From an uncultured Clostridia bacterium (lineage in GTDB: Bacteria > Bacillota > Clostridia > TANB77 > CAG-508), in the NCBI GenBank assembly GCA_947630255.1, contig CANRGU010000008.1, forward strand, positions 1 to 22,988: a stretch of DNA of 22,988 nt, in the 5' to 3' direction. The notes below the pieces were generated by a model. That model saw nothing but the letters and a program-made list of their open reading frames with translations. It was not told where the DNA came from and made no database searches. Every line of letters begins with the position of its first letter. The stretch's first letter is position 1. Positions 6,868-15,108 of the stretch are shown here, in pieces. The position numbers and the translations under genes are program-made.

Positions 6868-8118
6868 ATGAATGAAGAAAAGAAAAAAGAATTATTAGAA
6901 AAAATATCAAATGCAAAAGATATGGAAGAACTAAGAAGTTTACAGGCTGAATTAGATTCTTTAAAAGAAGAAGAAAGAAAAGCAGAAGAAGAAAAAGCAA
7001 AAGTTGAAGAAGAAAGAGCATTGTTAAGAAAAAATGTTGAAGAAACAGAAGTAAAAAAAGAGGAACAAGAAGATAGATCATTAGTAGGGGCAAAGAAAAT
7101 TGATAAACCAGGAGAGGAAAAAAGAAATATGGAAGAAGACAATAAAATATTAGAAGAAAGAGGACAAGCATTAAAAGATGGTAAAGCAATAAAAGTTGGA
7201 TACGAAGATAGGACTGTTAAAGTTTCAAGTGGTTCTGTTTTAGTTGAAAAGAAATACAAAAAAACAATAGATGAATCTTTTGAAGCAGTATCAGCTCTAG
7301 TTGATAATGTTAATTCAGTTCAATTAGATGGTGGAGATTCTTACTCAGTTCCATTTGAAAAAGAATATGGAGAAGGAGATTATACAGAAGAAGGAGCAGA
7401 CTATAAAGATGCTGAGCCAGAAACAGATTATGTTGAAACAGGTAGAGCTAAAATAACAGCTTATGCTGAAGTTACAAAAGAATTAACAAAATTACCTAAT
7501 GCAAATTATCAAGCATTAGTAATTAAGAGAGTAAGAGATGCCATTAGAAAGAAACTTGGAAAACAAATTGTTGCAGGTGCAGGAACATCTAATACAATAA
7601 AAGGTATCTACAAAGCTGATGAAAAAGTTTTACCTGCAGAAGCAGATACAGCAGACATAGAATTAACTGAATTAAATGATGAAACATTAAATAAATTAGT
7701 ATTTGCTTATGGTGGTGATGAAGCTGTAGAGGGAGAACAATATTTGATATTAAGCAAAAAAGACTTAGAAGCACTTTCAATGATAAAAGACAAAATGGAT
7801 AGATTTGTATATAGAATTACAAGAAACGGACAAACAGGAAGAATTGCTTATGCACAAGGTGGAGTAGATGTGCCTTATGTAATAAATTCAGCTTGTAAGT
7901 CATTGTCAAATCCAGATACTGGAGATGGAGATTTTACTATGGTATATGGTGCTTTATCAAGCTTTGAATTGCCAGTATTTTCACCATTAGAAATTGAAGA
8001 ATCAAGAGATTATAAATTCAAACAAGGCATTATTGCTTATAGGGGAGATGTAATTGTTGGTGGTACAGTTTCTAAATACAAAGGATTTGTAAGAGTTAAA
8101 AAAAAAGCAGCAGTATAA
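6868..8118 (+). CDS. Major capsid protein, HK97 fold, with long delta domain
   Basis: The start ATG 6868 has aaaaggag 11 bases upstream. Residues 1-100 are a highly charged coiled coil (delta/scaffold domain), to be removed by the S78 protease. The mature part has the HK97-family pattern: SVPFEKEYGEGDYTEEGADY, AYAEVTKELTK, the E-loop region and the end FKQGIIAYRGDVIVGGTV. The zero frame ends at TAA 8116-8118 just after a run of nine A. A second frame continues without a start codon (next entry), so two capsid forms are expected. No separate scaffold gene is seen. Confidence 0.93.
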   Translation: MNEEKKKELLEKISNAKDMEELRSLQAELDSLKEEERKAEEEKAKVEEERALLRKNVEETEVKKEEQEDRSLVGAKKIDKPGEEKRNMEEDNKILEERGQALKDGKAIKVGYEDRTVKVSSGSVLVEKKYKKTIDESFEAVSALVDNVNSVQLDGGDSYSVPFEKEYGEGDYTEEGADYKDAEPETDYVETGRAKITAYAEVTKELTKLPNANYQALVIKRVRDAIRKKLGKQIVAGAGTSNTIKGIYKADEKVLPAEADTADIELTELNDETLNKLVFAYGGDEAVEGEQYLILSKKDLEALSMIKDKMDRFVYRITRNGQTGRIAYAQGGVDVPYVINSACKSLSNPDTGDGDFTMVYGALSSFELPVFSPLEIEESRDYKFKQGIIAYRGDVIVGGTVSKYKGFVRVKKKAAV

Positions 8119-8489
8119 TACCTGAAAAACCAACCGTAAAAGTTGAAATTCCAGAGGGAGAAGTATTAGGGATAGATGTAAATACTATTCAAGAAATTGA
8201 ATTAAATGACACTAAAGTTACTGGAAAATCTAAATATTTAGAAAGTTTTCCAAAATTCAGTAAAGATGCAAAAGGTAATTTCTTAGCATTAAAATGTGAA
8301 GAAGCTACTAAAGGAGAAACTGTTGAATGGGAATTATCAGAAGCAAAAACAAAAGGGAAAGGAAAATTAGATGAAGATGGTATTTTGGTAGTACAGTTAC
8401 ATTCTAATACACAAACAGTAACCTTTAAAAACGGAGAAACAAGTAAAGTGCTAGATTTAACAGGTGTAACTTTAAGTCCAGCAGAATAA
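8100..8489 (+). CDS. Capsid C-terminal extension made by -1 frameshift
   Basis: After the capsid stop an open frame of about 370 bases lies in the -1 frame to TAA 8487-8489. It has no usable start codon. The nine-A run at 8098-8106 (A AAA AAA G) is a classic slippery site just before the capsid stop. A -1 slip gives ...RVKKKSSSIIPEKP and adds 127 residues, for about 540 in all. The added part (TVKVEIPEGE, ELNDTKVTGKSKYLESFPKF, GNFLALKCEE, TVTFKNGETSKVLDLTGVTL) is all beta and looks like an Ig-like surface domain. Ig-like additions by frameshift are known on phage capsids and tails. Decoration of the head surface is the likely role. Confidence 0.75.
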   Translation, partial: KKSSSIIPEKPTVKVEIPEGEVLGIDVNTIQEIELNDTKVTGKSKYLESFPKFSKDAKGNFLALKCEEATKGETVEWELSEAKTKGKGKLDEDGILVVQLHSNTQTVTFKNGETSKVLDLTGVTLSPAE

Positions 8490-8503
8490 GAAAGGAAGAT
8501 TGT

Positions 8504-8797
8504 ATGGACGAATTAATGATGTTAGCTAAAGAAAGTATAAGCATAGTAGAATCATCAACTTTAAAAGATGATGAAATTGAAATGTGGATAAATGCGGGAA
8601 GAGAAGATTTATTAAGGCAAGACATTAATGCTAAATTAGATAACGCATTAATCAAATCTGCAATAGTAATGTTTGTAAAAGCTAATTTTGGTAATGTTGA
8701 TATAAAAGAAAAAGAGTTAGCACAGAGAACATATAATCTTCTTTGTCATAGCTTAGGATTAAGCAATGACTATAAGGTGGTGGATAAAGATGCGTAG
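8504..8797 (+). CDS. Head-tail connector, gp6-like adaptor
   Basis: The start ATG 8504 is preceded by aaaggaag. The 97-residue protein is all helical, with MDELMMLAKESISI, then DDEIEMWINAGREDLLRQDI and a helix IKSAIVMFVKANFGN. This size and helix order are those of HK97 gp6-like adaptors that bind under the portal ring. It overlaps the next gene's start, as expected for connector genes that are translated together. Confidence 0.8.
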   Translation: MDELMMLAKESISIVESSTLKDDEIEMWINAGREDLLRQDINAKLDNALIKSAIVMFVKANFGNVDIKEKELAQRTYNLLCHSLGLSNDYKVVDKDA

Positions 8798-9107
8798 TGT
8801 TGAATGTACCTTAATATCCACTCCTACTATTAAACAAGATAGTATAGGCAATGAAATTGAAGAAAAAAATAAAAGGTTAATACCTATTACAAAAGTTGAA
8901 GATGTGTATTCAAAAGAATATTACGAAGCAAGTCAGCAAGGTTTTAAACCAAGCTTAAGATTAAGAATAAGTGCTTTAAATTATAAAGATGAAGAAGAAC
9001 TTATCTATATGGGGAGAGTATATTCAATAATAAGAACTCAGGAAGTAACAGCTGATGAAATTGTGTTGATTTGCGAAAGGAAAATTAAAAATGTCAAAAA
9101 CAGTTAA
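8790..9107 (+). CDS. Head-tail joining (stopper) protein
   Basis: I chose ATG 8790 (MRSVECTLIS) after aaggtgg; the upstream ATG 8766 has no ribosome binding site. The 105-residue product is a beta-rich small protein (LRLRISALNYKDEEELIYMG, VYSIIRTQEV) matching the SPP1 gp16/phage head-tail joining type that seals the head after packaging. It overlaps its neighbours on both sides. Confidence 0.8.
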   Translation: MRSVECTLISTPTIKQDSIGNEIEEKNKRLIPITKVEDVYSKEYYEASQQGFKPSLRLRISALNYKDEEELIYMGRVYSIIRTQEVTADEIVLICERKIKNVKNS

Positions 9108-9480
9108 AGCAGAGGTTTTTGCACAAGCTGTAAAAGATTATCTGGAAGTGTATGTTGAAAATATAGGAGAAGATGTTGAAGAAACATCAAATGAGATAGG
9201 AAAAGAAGCAAGAGATGAATTAAGGCAAACATCTCCTAAAAGAAGAGGACAATATGCAAAAGGGTGGACTGTTAGTAAAAATAGAAAGAAAAAAAGCTAT
9301 TATACTGTTAAAGTTCACAATAAAACAGATTACCAATTAACACATTTGTTGGAATTTGGACATGCAACAAGAAATGGTGGAAGAACAAAAGCATATCCTC
9401 ATATTCGACCAGTAGAAGAAAAATATAAAAAAGAATTTGAAAAAAGACTAGAAACTAAAATAAGGAGGACCTCAAAATGA
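9091..9480 (+). CDS. HK97 gp10-like tail completion protein
   Basis: The start ATG 9091 is preceded by gaaagga. The 129-residue product has the family hallmark LTHLLEFGHATRNGG followed by PHIRPVEEKYKKEF, and earlier RQTSPKRRGQYAKGW. These proteins link the head connector to the tail tube. It overlaps the next gene by four bases (ATGA). Confidence 0.88.
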   Translation: MSKTVKAEVFAQAVKDYLEVYVENIGEDVEETSNEIGKEARDELRQTSPKRRGQYAKGWTVSKNRKKKSYYTVKVHNKTDYQLTHLLEFGHATRNGGRTKAYPHIRPVEEKYKKEFEKRLETKIRRTSK

Positions 9481-9788
9481 CATTAGAAGAATTAAAAACA
9501 AGAAGTGAAAAAGCAGGATTTAAGTATGCTTATGGAAAATTTAAAAAACCAACAGAGCCTCCACATTTAGTTGCAATTTCTACTGCAACTGACAATTTTA
9601 TGGCAGATAATAAAGTTTATTCAAAAGATACACCAATTCAACTTGATTATACATATTTAACTAAAGATGTAAAAATGCAAAATAAAATAGAAGATGAAAT
9701 TCTGAGTGATGTAGCTTGGAACAAATCAGATGAAACTTACTTAGCAGATGAAGAAGTCTGGCAAGTAAGTTATTTTTTTGAAATTTAA
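9477..9788 (+). CDS. Tail terminator-like protein
   Basis: The start ATG 9477 sits after aaggagg. The 103-residue product begins with a helix (TLEELKTRSEKAGF), then PPHLVAISTATDNFMADNKV and QLDYTYLTKDVKMQNKIEDE, ending in a strand VWQVSYFFEI. The size, the alpha-beta pattern and the place between gp10 and the tail tube gene fit a tail terminator (gpU-like). The sequence evidence is family-level only. Confidence 0.75.
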   Translation: MTLEELKTRSEKAGFKYAYGKFKKPTEPPHLVAISTATDNFMADNKVYSKDTPIQLDYTYLTKDVKMQNKIEDEILSDVAWNKSDETYLADEEVWQVSYFFEI

Positions 9789-9801
9789 AGGAGGAATAAA
9801 G

Positions 9802-10389
9802 ATGGCAGGAGAAGCAAAAAACAAAGTTAAATTTGGATTAAGTAATGTGCATATAGCAAAAATTACTGAAGAAGATGGAGAAATAAAATATGGAGCTCCA
9901 TTTGCAATGCCTGGAGCTGTTTCTTTAAGTGCAGACCCAGAGGGAGACACTACTCCATTTTATGCAGATAATATTAAATATTATATTTCAATATCAAATC
10001 AAGGATATACTGGAGATTTAGAAATAGCAATGACACCAGAGCAATTCTTAAAAGATATTCTTGGGCAAGAAGCTGATACAAATGGAGCAATATTTGAAAC
10101 TGCAGATGATATAAATGCAAGATTTGCACTTATGGGAGAAATAGATGGAGATGCAAGAAAAAGAAGATTTATATACTTTGATTGTACAGCTACAAGACCA
10201 AGTGCTGAAATGAATACAAACGAAGAATCAAAAGAGCCACAAACAGATACTATATCAATAACAATGTCTCCACGTTCTACTGACAGAGCAATAAAAGCTG
10301 TTATTGAGCCAACAGAAGAAAATCAAGAAGTATATAATACATTCTTCACAAAAGTATATGAAAAAAATGCAGCATCAGAGGCTGTGTAG
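9802..10389 (+). CDS. Major tail tube protein, phi13 type
   Basis: I chose ATG 9802, nine bases after aaaggagg. The 195-residue product has VKFGLSNVHIAKITEEDGEI, FAMPGAVSLSADPEGDTTPF and GYTGDLEIAMTPEQFLKDIL, the strand pattern of phi13-type siphoviral tail tube proteins. It polymerises into the tail tube around the tape measure. Confidence 0.9.
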   Translation: MAGEAKNKVKFGLSNVHIAKITEEDGEIKYGAPFAMPGAVSLSADPEGDTTPFYADNIKYYISISNQGYTGDLEIAMTPEQFLKDILGQEADTNGAIFETADDINARFALMGEIDGDARKRRFIYFDCTATRPSAEMNTNEESKEPQTDTISITMSPRSTDRAIKAVIEPTEENQEVYNTFFTKVYEKNAASEAV

Positions 10390-10399
10390 GAGGTAATTT

Positions 10400-10786
10400 A
10401 TGAAAACAATAACAATTTGCGACAAAGAATATCCGCTTGAATGTAATGCCTTAACATATGTTAAATATAAATCTTTTTTTAAAACTGGAATATTAAAAGA
10501 TATGCAATTTATTAAAAACTATTTAATTAAGCAAACAGTAATAGCAAATCAAGTTAATGAAAAGAAGGTTAATGATGTAGAAAAAATAAGTCAAGTGTCA
10601 GAATATATGATAAATGATACAGATGAATTTATAGTTAAAGTTACACAATTAGCTTGGATTTTAATATATACGGCAAACAATAAAATAGAAAGTTATGAAG
10701 ATTGGTTAAAATCAATAAATGAATTTAAAATTGATGCTGATTGGATTGCAGAGGTAACGGAATTTGCCGTAAATTGCTTTTGTTGA
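10400..10786 (+). CDS. Tail assembly chaperone gpG-like
   Basis: The start ATG 10400 follows aggaggt. The 128-residue product is mostly helical (TYVKYKSFFKTGILKDMQFI, TQLAWILIYTANNKIE) and ends FAVNCFC at TGA 10784-10786. Position, size and the following overlapping frame identify it as the gpG part of the gpG/gpGT chaperone pair, which folds the tape measure protein and recruits tube subunits. Confidence 0.85.
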   Translation: MKTITICDKEYPLECNALTYVKYKSFFKTGILKDMQFIKNYLIKQTVIANQVNEKKVNDVEKISQVSEYMINDTDEFIVKVTQLAWILIYTANNKIESYEDWLKSINEFKIDADWIAEVTEFAVNCFC

Positions 10787-11021
10787 TGAAGAGCTATCAA
10801 GAGAATTAGAGAAAATAAACAACGAGGATAAGACAAAAGAAATATTTCCAGAACATGAATTTATAGGTTCGTGTTTAAGAGTAGGTTTAACTATTGCTGA
10901 TTTAAAGGAACTTACATATATAGATGTAATGAAGATACTTTTAACATTTATAAATAACAATAAAGAAACAACAAATCAGAGAACAGCTACTCAAAGAGAT
11001 ATAGACAAATTATTAGGATAA
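10778..11021 (+). CDS. gpGT frameshift extension of the tail chaperone
   Basis: An open frame with no start continues in the +1 frame from about 10773 to TAA 11019-11021. Slipping forward by one on TTTT (10778-10781), just before the gpG stop, gives ...NC-F-VDEELSRELEKINNED and adds about 80 residues. The extension (EFIGSCLRVGLTIADLKELT, IDVMKILLTFI) has the DLxxLTxxD form typical of gpT. -1 leads to a stop within eight codons, so +1 (or -2) is needed. Frameshifted chaperones are conserved in siphoviruses; the +1 type is less usual. Confidence 0.75.
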
Positions 11022-11048
11022 GAGAGGTTTTTTTCCTCTCTTATTTTA
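11018..11048 (+). terminator. Hairpin with partial U tract between chaperone and tape measure
   Basis: ATAAGAGAGG and CCTCTCTTAT form a perfect ten-pair stem around seven T, followed by TTTTAAT. It starts in the gpGT stop codon. Within a co-transcribed tail operon it could lower the amount of tape measure message or protect the upstream RNA. Confidence 0.7.
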
Positions 11049-11061
11049 ATAGGAGGGTTAT

Positions 11062-14000
11062 ATGGCAAGAAATGGAATTAAAGGAATAATTGTAGAAATA
11101 GGTGGAGATACATCAGGACTTCAAAAAGCATTAAGCAAAGTTGATTCTGCTACAGCTAATTTAAGTAAAGAACTAAAAAATGTTAATTCCTTACTTAAAT
11201 TAGATCCAAAAAATACAGAATTATTATCACAAAAACAAACTGTATTAACTGAAAAAATAGAATCAACAGAAGAAGCATTGAAAACTTTAAAAAATGTACA
11301 GGGACAAGTAGTAAAACAATGGGAAAAATATAAACAAGTAGAGCCTCAGTTGAATAAAATTGCAGAAAGTTTAGATAAAGAAAAGAAAAATTTAGAGAAG
11401 TTAAAAAAAGAACAAGAAGAAGCAACAAAAGCATTTGAAAAAGGCAAAATTTCTGAAGAACAGTATAATAAAATAAATGAAGCAGTTAAAGAATGCAATA
11501 ATAATATTAAAGCATTGAAAAAAGAGCAAAAGGAATTAAGTGAAGGTACAGTCCCAACAGAAAATTATAGAGCATATCAAAGAGAAATAGCTACTACTGA
11601 GCAAGAATTAAAAAAAGCAAAACAAGAATTAATTAATTTTAAAAATGAAAATTCAAATTGGAATAAGACAGGAAATTATTTAACTAAAGCAAGTGAAGAA
11701 TTAGATATAATAGGAAATAAAATTAATAGTCTAGGAAATAAACTTACTGTAGGTGCAACAGTACCGATAGTAGCAAGTTTTACTGCAATGACAAATTCTG
11801 CTATTGAAACAGAAACAGCAGTGCAACAAGTTGATAGAATATATGGAAAAGCAGCAGAAAGTATAAAAAAATTTGCAGAAGAAAAAGCAATAGATTATAA
11901 CATGTCAGCAAGTGAAGCATACAAGTATTCTCAAATATATGGTAATTTAATTCAATCAATAACAGATGACCAAACAGAAAATGCTACTAAAACACAAGAA
12001 TTATTACAAGCATCTTCTGTAATAGCATCAGCTACTGGAAGAAGTATGGAAGATGTTATGGATAGAATTAGGTCAGGATTACTTGGAAATACTGAAGCTA
12101 TCGAAGATTTGGGTGTAAATGTAAATGTCGCATTACTAGAAACTACAGATGCATTTAAAAAAATAGCAGGAAATAAAAGTTGGGAAAAATTAACTTTCCA
12201 AGAACAACAACAAATTAGATTATTAGGAATTTTAGAACAAACTTCAAAAAAATATGGGAATGAAGTCCAAGATAATACTGCATCAAGCATTCAAAAATTA
12301 ACAGCAAAGACAAAGAACTTAACAAGTAATTTAGGAAAAAAACTTTTACCAATTGCAAATGACATATTAGAAAAAGCAGATGATTTAATAGATAGTTTTG
12401 GAAATTTAAGCGATGAACAGCAACAGAATATAGTAAAAATAGGATTAATGGTTGCAGCAGCAGGACCATTGCTAAAAATTGGAGGAACTGCAATAACAAC
12501 TATTGGAAAAGCATCTAAAGGGATTGGTACATTTACACAAGCAATAGGAGTAGCAACTGGAAAAATAACATCTACGAAAGATTCAGTAAATAATCTAGCT
12601 AAAGTTCTTCAGGGATTAACAAGTCCAGCAGGTTTAGCAGCAGTTGGTATTACAGCAGCAGTAACAGTAATAGTAGCACAAATAAAAAAAGCAGAAGAAG
12701 AAACAAAAGAGAAGTTTTCTTCAATGGGGCAAGCAGCAACAGACTTTTATGAAGGCATACAAAATGCAGAAGGTTATCTTGATAAATTTAATAATACTTT
12801 ATTTGCTTCAACTGAAGAACAAGAAAAACTTCAAAAAGAAATGGATGATATTCAAGCAGGAATAACAAAAATATGTAAAACTGCATCTGATGAGCGTAGA
12901 GGATATACACAGGAGGAAATAACTCAATTAGATGAATATTTTAATAAATTAAGGGAGTTAGAACAAAGAGAATTAGAAATAGAACAGCATAGAGCAGAAG
13001 CAATTAGTCAGTCAGCAAAAACAGAAAGTGAAGCATTTCAAGGAACATTAGAAGAATATAAACAAAGGTCGCAAGAATGGATTTTAACGGCACAACAACA
13101 AGCAGATAAACAAATAGAAATTGCTGAAAATAATAGAATAAATACAATAGCATTATTAAATAGTCAGTATTCAGAAGAAGATAGACTTCATAATGAAGAA
13201 TATCAAAGAAAAATTACACAGGCAGAAGCAGATTATCAAGCTGCAGTAGAAGCAGCAAATAAACAAGTTGGAGCAATTTCTTCTATATATGCACAGGGTT
13301 ACGCAGATAGAGCTAACCAAGATGGTGATTTTTATGAACATATGTTACATTATAATGCATTATGGCAAGAAGAAGAGGAAAGACATGCTAATAGATTACA
13401 AGAAATTGAAGATGGTAATTATGATAAATGGCTAGGAAGAACAAAATCTGTTGGTGCAGAAATAGATAAAAATTCCGTACAAAGAAGAAAGATAATGAAT
13501 GAAATGTATAACAGCATGTCTGAATCAGAAGTACAACAATTAGGAAGTTGGCTTGCAATGTTAGCAAATACAGAAATGTATGGAGGAAAAATAACAGATG
13601 AGGATAAAAAAATTGTAGATACTATTATAGAAACTTATGATAATATGCCTAAAAAAACAAGAGAAGCTATGAAAAATGCAATGTCACCTATGTTAGAAGA
13701 AATGGAAAATAAAGAGCCTTCTCTATTTGCAAAAGCATCGGGAATTGCAAATGGAATTTTATCAAGATTAAAACAGTCATTTGATATACATTCTCCTTCA
13801 AAAGAAACTAGAGGAATATTTCAAAATGTAATGAAAGGTGCTGAGTTAGGTCTTGATGATGAAGAAAAATCTTTAAATAAACAAATAGAAGATATAGCAA
13901 ATAAAATGAAAGTTAATTTTTCTAATATGATACCAAATATGGGAGCAATAAAACAATCAGTAATTGACCAAACAAGAACAATATTTACAACACCATCAAT

Positions 14001-14088
14001 AATAATTAATGCTCAAGATGAATTAACACCAGCAAAAATAAATAGTATTATAAATGCAGTAAATAGAAGGTTAGGAAGTCAATATTAA
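11062..14088 (+). CDS. Tape measure protein
   Basis: The start ATG 11062 follows aggaggg. The 1008-residue protein begins GIKGIIVEIGGDTSGLQKAL, the standard tape measure opening, followed by about 200 residues of coiled coil (including LKLDPKNTELLSQKQ). A hydrophobic segment near residue 230 and another around 460-545 (VAAAGPLLKIGG, GLAAVGITAAVTVIVAQI) are likely membrane-interacting parts used in DNA entry. The C-terminal part has FDIHSPSKETRGIFQNV, typical of this family. Its length sets tail length. No lysozyme domain is recognised. Confidence 0.94.
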   Translation: MARNGIKGIIVEIGGDTSGLQKALSKVDSATANLSKELKNVNSLLKLDPKNTELLSQKQTVLTEKIESTEEALKTLKNVQGQVVKQWEKYKQVEPQLNKIAESLDKEKKNLEKLKKEQEEATKAFEKGKISEEQYNKINEAVKECNNNIKALKKEQKELSEGTVPTENYRAYQREIATTEQELKKAKQELINFKNENSNWNKTGNYLTKASEELDIIGNKINSLGNKLTVGATVPIVASFTAMTNSAIETETAVQQVDRIYGKAAESIKKFAEEKAIDYNMSASEAYKYSQIYGNLIQSITDDQTENATKTQELLQASSVIASATGRSMEDVMDRIRSGLLGNTEAIEDLGVNVNVALLETTDAFKKIAGNKSWEKLTFQEQQQIRLLGILEQTSKKYGNEVQDNTASSIQKLTAKTKNLTSNLGKKLLPIANDILEKADDLIDSFGNLSDEQQQNIVKIGLMVAAAGPLLKIGGTAITTIGKASKGIGTFTQAIGVATGKITSTKDSVNNLAKVLQGLTSPAGLAAVGITAAVTVIVAQIKKAEEETKEKFSSMGQAATDFYEGIQNAEGYLDKFNNTLFASTEEQEKLQKEMDDIQAGITKICKTASDERRGYTQEEITQLDEYFNKLRELEQRELEIEQHRAEAISQSAKTESEAFQGTLEEYKQRSQEWILTAQQQADKQIEIAENNRINTIALLNSQYSEEDRLHNEEYQRKITQAEADYQAAVEAANKQVGAISSIYAQGYADRANQDGDFYEHMLHYNALWQEEEERHANRLQEIEDGNYDKWLGRTKSVGAEIDKNSVQRRKIMNEMYNSMSESEVQQLGSWLAMLANTEMYGGKITDEDKKIVDTIIETYDNMPKKTREAMKNAMSPMLEEMENKEPSLFAKASGIANGILSRLKQSFDIHSPSKETRGIFQNVMKGAELGLDDEEKSLNKQIEDIANKMKVNFSNMIPNMGAIKQSVIDQTRTIFTTPSIIINAQDELTPAKINSIINAVNRRLGSQY

Positions 14089-14116
14089 AAAATAATAAAA
14101 ATTACAAATTTCGACA

Positions 14117-14144
14117 AATATTACAATATATTTATTGTAATATT
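14117..14144. repeat. Perfect 12-bp inverted repeat with 4-base loop
   Basis: AATATTACAATA, four bases, then its exact complement. It lies between the tape measure gene and the membrane protein gene, 17 bases before the latter's ATG. It may be an operator or a weak terminator; there is no U tract. Confidence 0.6.
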
Positions 14145-14160
14145 ATATTAAGGTGGTATA

Positions 14161-14553
14161 ATGAAAAAAATAATAAAAAAGTGGTGGTTTTGGTTAATTA
14201 TTATATCTATAATATTTAGTATTACCATTTTAATATTAATACTAAATAAGAATAATGGAGTTGGAACTGCAGGAATAAGTGTAGATGAATTTAATAAAAT
14301 ACAAATAGGAATGTCACAATTTGAAGTAGATGGAATTGTAGATAAACTAAATGAATGGAATAATGATGAAATTTATGAGAAATGTTGTGAAGAAATAAGT
14401 AAGTCACAACAAGAACATGTCTATACTTATGTGTATAAATATTATGGAGAAAAAGGTGGATTTGCGATAATAACATATGCAGTAGATTATAGTGATGGTA
14501 CTTTTTTTGAAATGCCAGAAGTAGTAAAAAAGGAGAAAGTCAATTTAAAATAA
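14161..14553 (+). CDS. Membrane-anchored SmpA/DUF3862-like protein (moron)
   Basis: The start ATG 14161 follows aaggtgg. Residues 1-8 are basic and residues 8-29 are a strong membrane segment (WWFWLIIISIIFSITILILI). The outer part has ISVDEFNKIQIGMSQFEVDG, the opening of SmpA/OmlA or DUF3862-type domains, then YGEKGGFAIITYAVDYSDGT. Such domains bind other proteins at the cell surface. It is not a tail component and sits between tape measure and Dit, so it is probably a lysogenic gene. A superinfection-exclusion role is possible but not shown. Confidence 0.65.
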   Translation: MKKIIKKWWFWLIIISIIFSITILILILNKNNGVGTAGISVDEFNKIQIGMSQFEVDGIVDKLNEWNNDEIYEKCCEEISKSQQEHVYTYVYKYYGEKGGFAIITYAVDYSDGTFFEMPEVVKKEKVNLK

Positions 14554-14582
14554 AAATAAATACTCTAAATGAGTGTTTATTT
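14554..14582. terminator. Bidirectional terminator
   Basis: AAATAAATACTC and GAGTGTTTATTT form a 12-base stem with one G-T pair. T runs follow on both strands, so it serves the + membrane protein gene and the - RHH gene that converge here; the stem contains the RHH stop codon. Confidence 0.75.
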
Positions 14583-14762
14583 TTTACCCTTTTTTATACT
14601 TAAACTATCTTCTCCGTACATACCTCTATCAATAGCATATTGTTTTAATATATATTCAATTTCCATATTTAAAGAACGACTATCTTCTTTAGCAAATACA
14701 CGAATATTATTTAGTACGTTCTCATCTATTCTTAATGTATATTTAGGTTTTTTACTTGGCAT
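14577..14762 (-). CDS. Arc/Mnt-type ribbon-helix-helix repressor (61 aa)
   Basis: The start ATG 14762 on the reverse strand has aaggag eight bases upstream; longer frames extend into the promoter. The product has YTLRIDENVLNNIRVFAKED followed by SRSLNMEIEYILKQYA. This is the Arc pattern: a short DNA-contact strand, helix A, then RSxNxEI in helix B. Arc-type proteins bind as pairs of dimers to short repeated operators. It has a good promoter and diverges from the forward RHH gene at 14947. It probably represses its own and the divergent promoter, keeping the antirepressor silent. Confidence 0.88.
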   Translation of the reverse strand: MPSKKPKYTLRIDENVLNNIRVFAKEDSRSLNMEIEYILKQYAIDRGMYGEDSLSIKKGKK

Positions 14763-14783
14763 ATTATCAACTCCTTTTATAAG

Positions 14784-14866
14784 TGACATCATTATTATAT
14801 CATAATGACATATAAAAATCAAATATTTAAAAATTATTAAAAAAATTTTAAAAATATGCTTGACAT
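14784..14866. promoter_or_regulatory. Three TGACAT repeats, candidate RHH operators
   Basis: TGACAT occurs at 14784-14789, 14806-14811 and 14861-14866, between the divergent RHH genes. The first two lie on either side of the reverse -10 box; the third overlaps the forward -35 box. Short repeats at both promoters are what a ribbon-helix-helix repressor would use. Binding is inferred. Confidence 0.5.
14794..14822 (-). promoter_or_regulatory. Promoter of the reverse RHH repressor gene
   Basis: On the reverse strand TTGATT (14822-14817), 17 bases, then a perfect TATAAT (14799-14794). The start codon is about 30 bases downstream. Confidence 0.75.
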
Positions 14867-14888
14867 ACAATTAAAAATATTATAATAT
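14860..14888 (+). promoter_or_regulatory. Promoter of the forward RHH/antirepressor operon
   Basis: A perfect -35 TTGACA (14860-14865) and, after 17 bases, TAATAT (14883-14888). TATAAT at 14881 is an alternative with a 15-base spacer. The -35 overlaps one TGACAT repeat. Confidence 0.75.
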
Positions 14889-14946
14889 ATATCCAAGGTC
14901 AACAAGCCGTCACTTGTATGGCACTAAAATCGAAAGGAGGAATAAA

Positions 14947-15108
14947 ATGAATATACGATATGCGGAATTTCCTTTAAACATTCCAGTTGATTTAAAAGAT
15001 TTTTTAACAACAAGAGCAAAACAGCGAGGAGTACCAAGAAATGCATTAATAACTAATTTACTATGGGAATATAAGGAAAAAATAGAAAATGAACAAAAAA
15101 ATAGATAA
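14947..15108 (+). CDS. Small RHH-like DNA-binding protein (53 aa)
   Basis: I chose ATG 14947, placed eight bases after aaaggagg, over the upstream ATG 14914 that has no ribosome binding site. The product has FPLNIPVDLKDFLTTRAKQR then GVPRNALITNLLWEYKEK, a plausible strand-helix-helix of the RHH class with RGVPRNALI as the turn. It lies right behind the divergent promoter, like arc in the P22 immI region. It may be a second repressor that damps the antirepressor operon. The family assignment is weaker than for the reverse gene. Confidence 0.7.
   Translation: MNIRYAEFPLNIPVDLKDFLTTRAKQRGVPRNALITNLLWEYKEKIENEQKNR

Noticed and set aside
6861..7259. Long reverse-strand frames opposite the capsid delta domain
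   Set aside because: They are leucine/serine/phenylalanine-rich mirror images of GAA/AAA-rich coding DNA, with no ribosome binding site.
10758..10760. CGG near the tail chaperone frameshift as another CGG recoding site
   Set aside because: This CGG is out of frame in gpG (gta acg gaa) and the +1 frame has a TAA at 10770-10772 after it, so the shift must happen later, at TTTT.
11952..12499. Reverse-strand frames within the tape measure gene
   Set aside because: Low-complexity shadows of a well supported gene; no start signals.
14569..14805. Forward frame opposite the RHH repressor
   Set aside because: The reverse frame has the Arc motif, promoter, ribosome binding site and terminator; the forward one has none.
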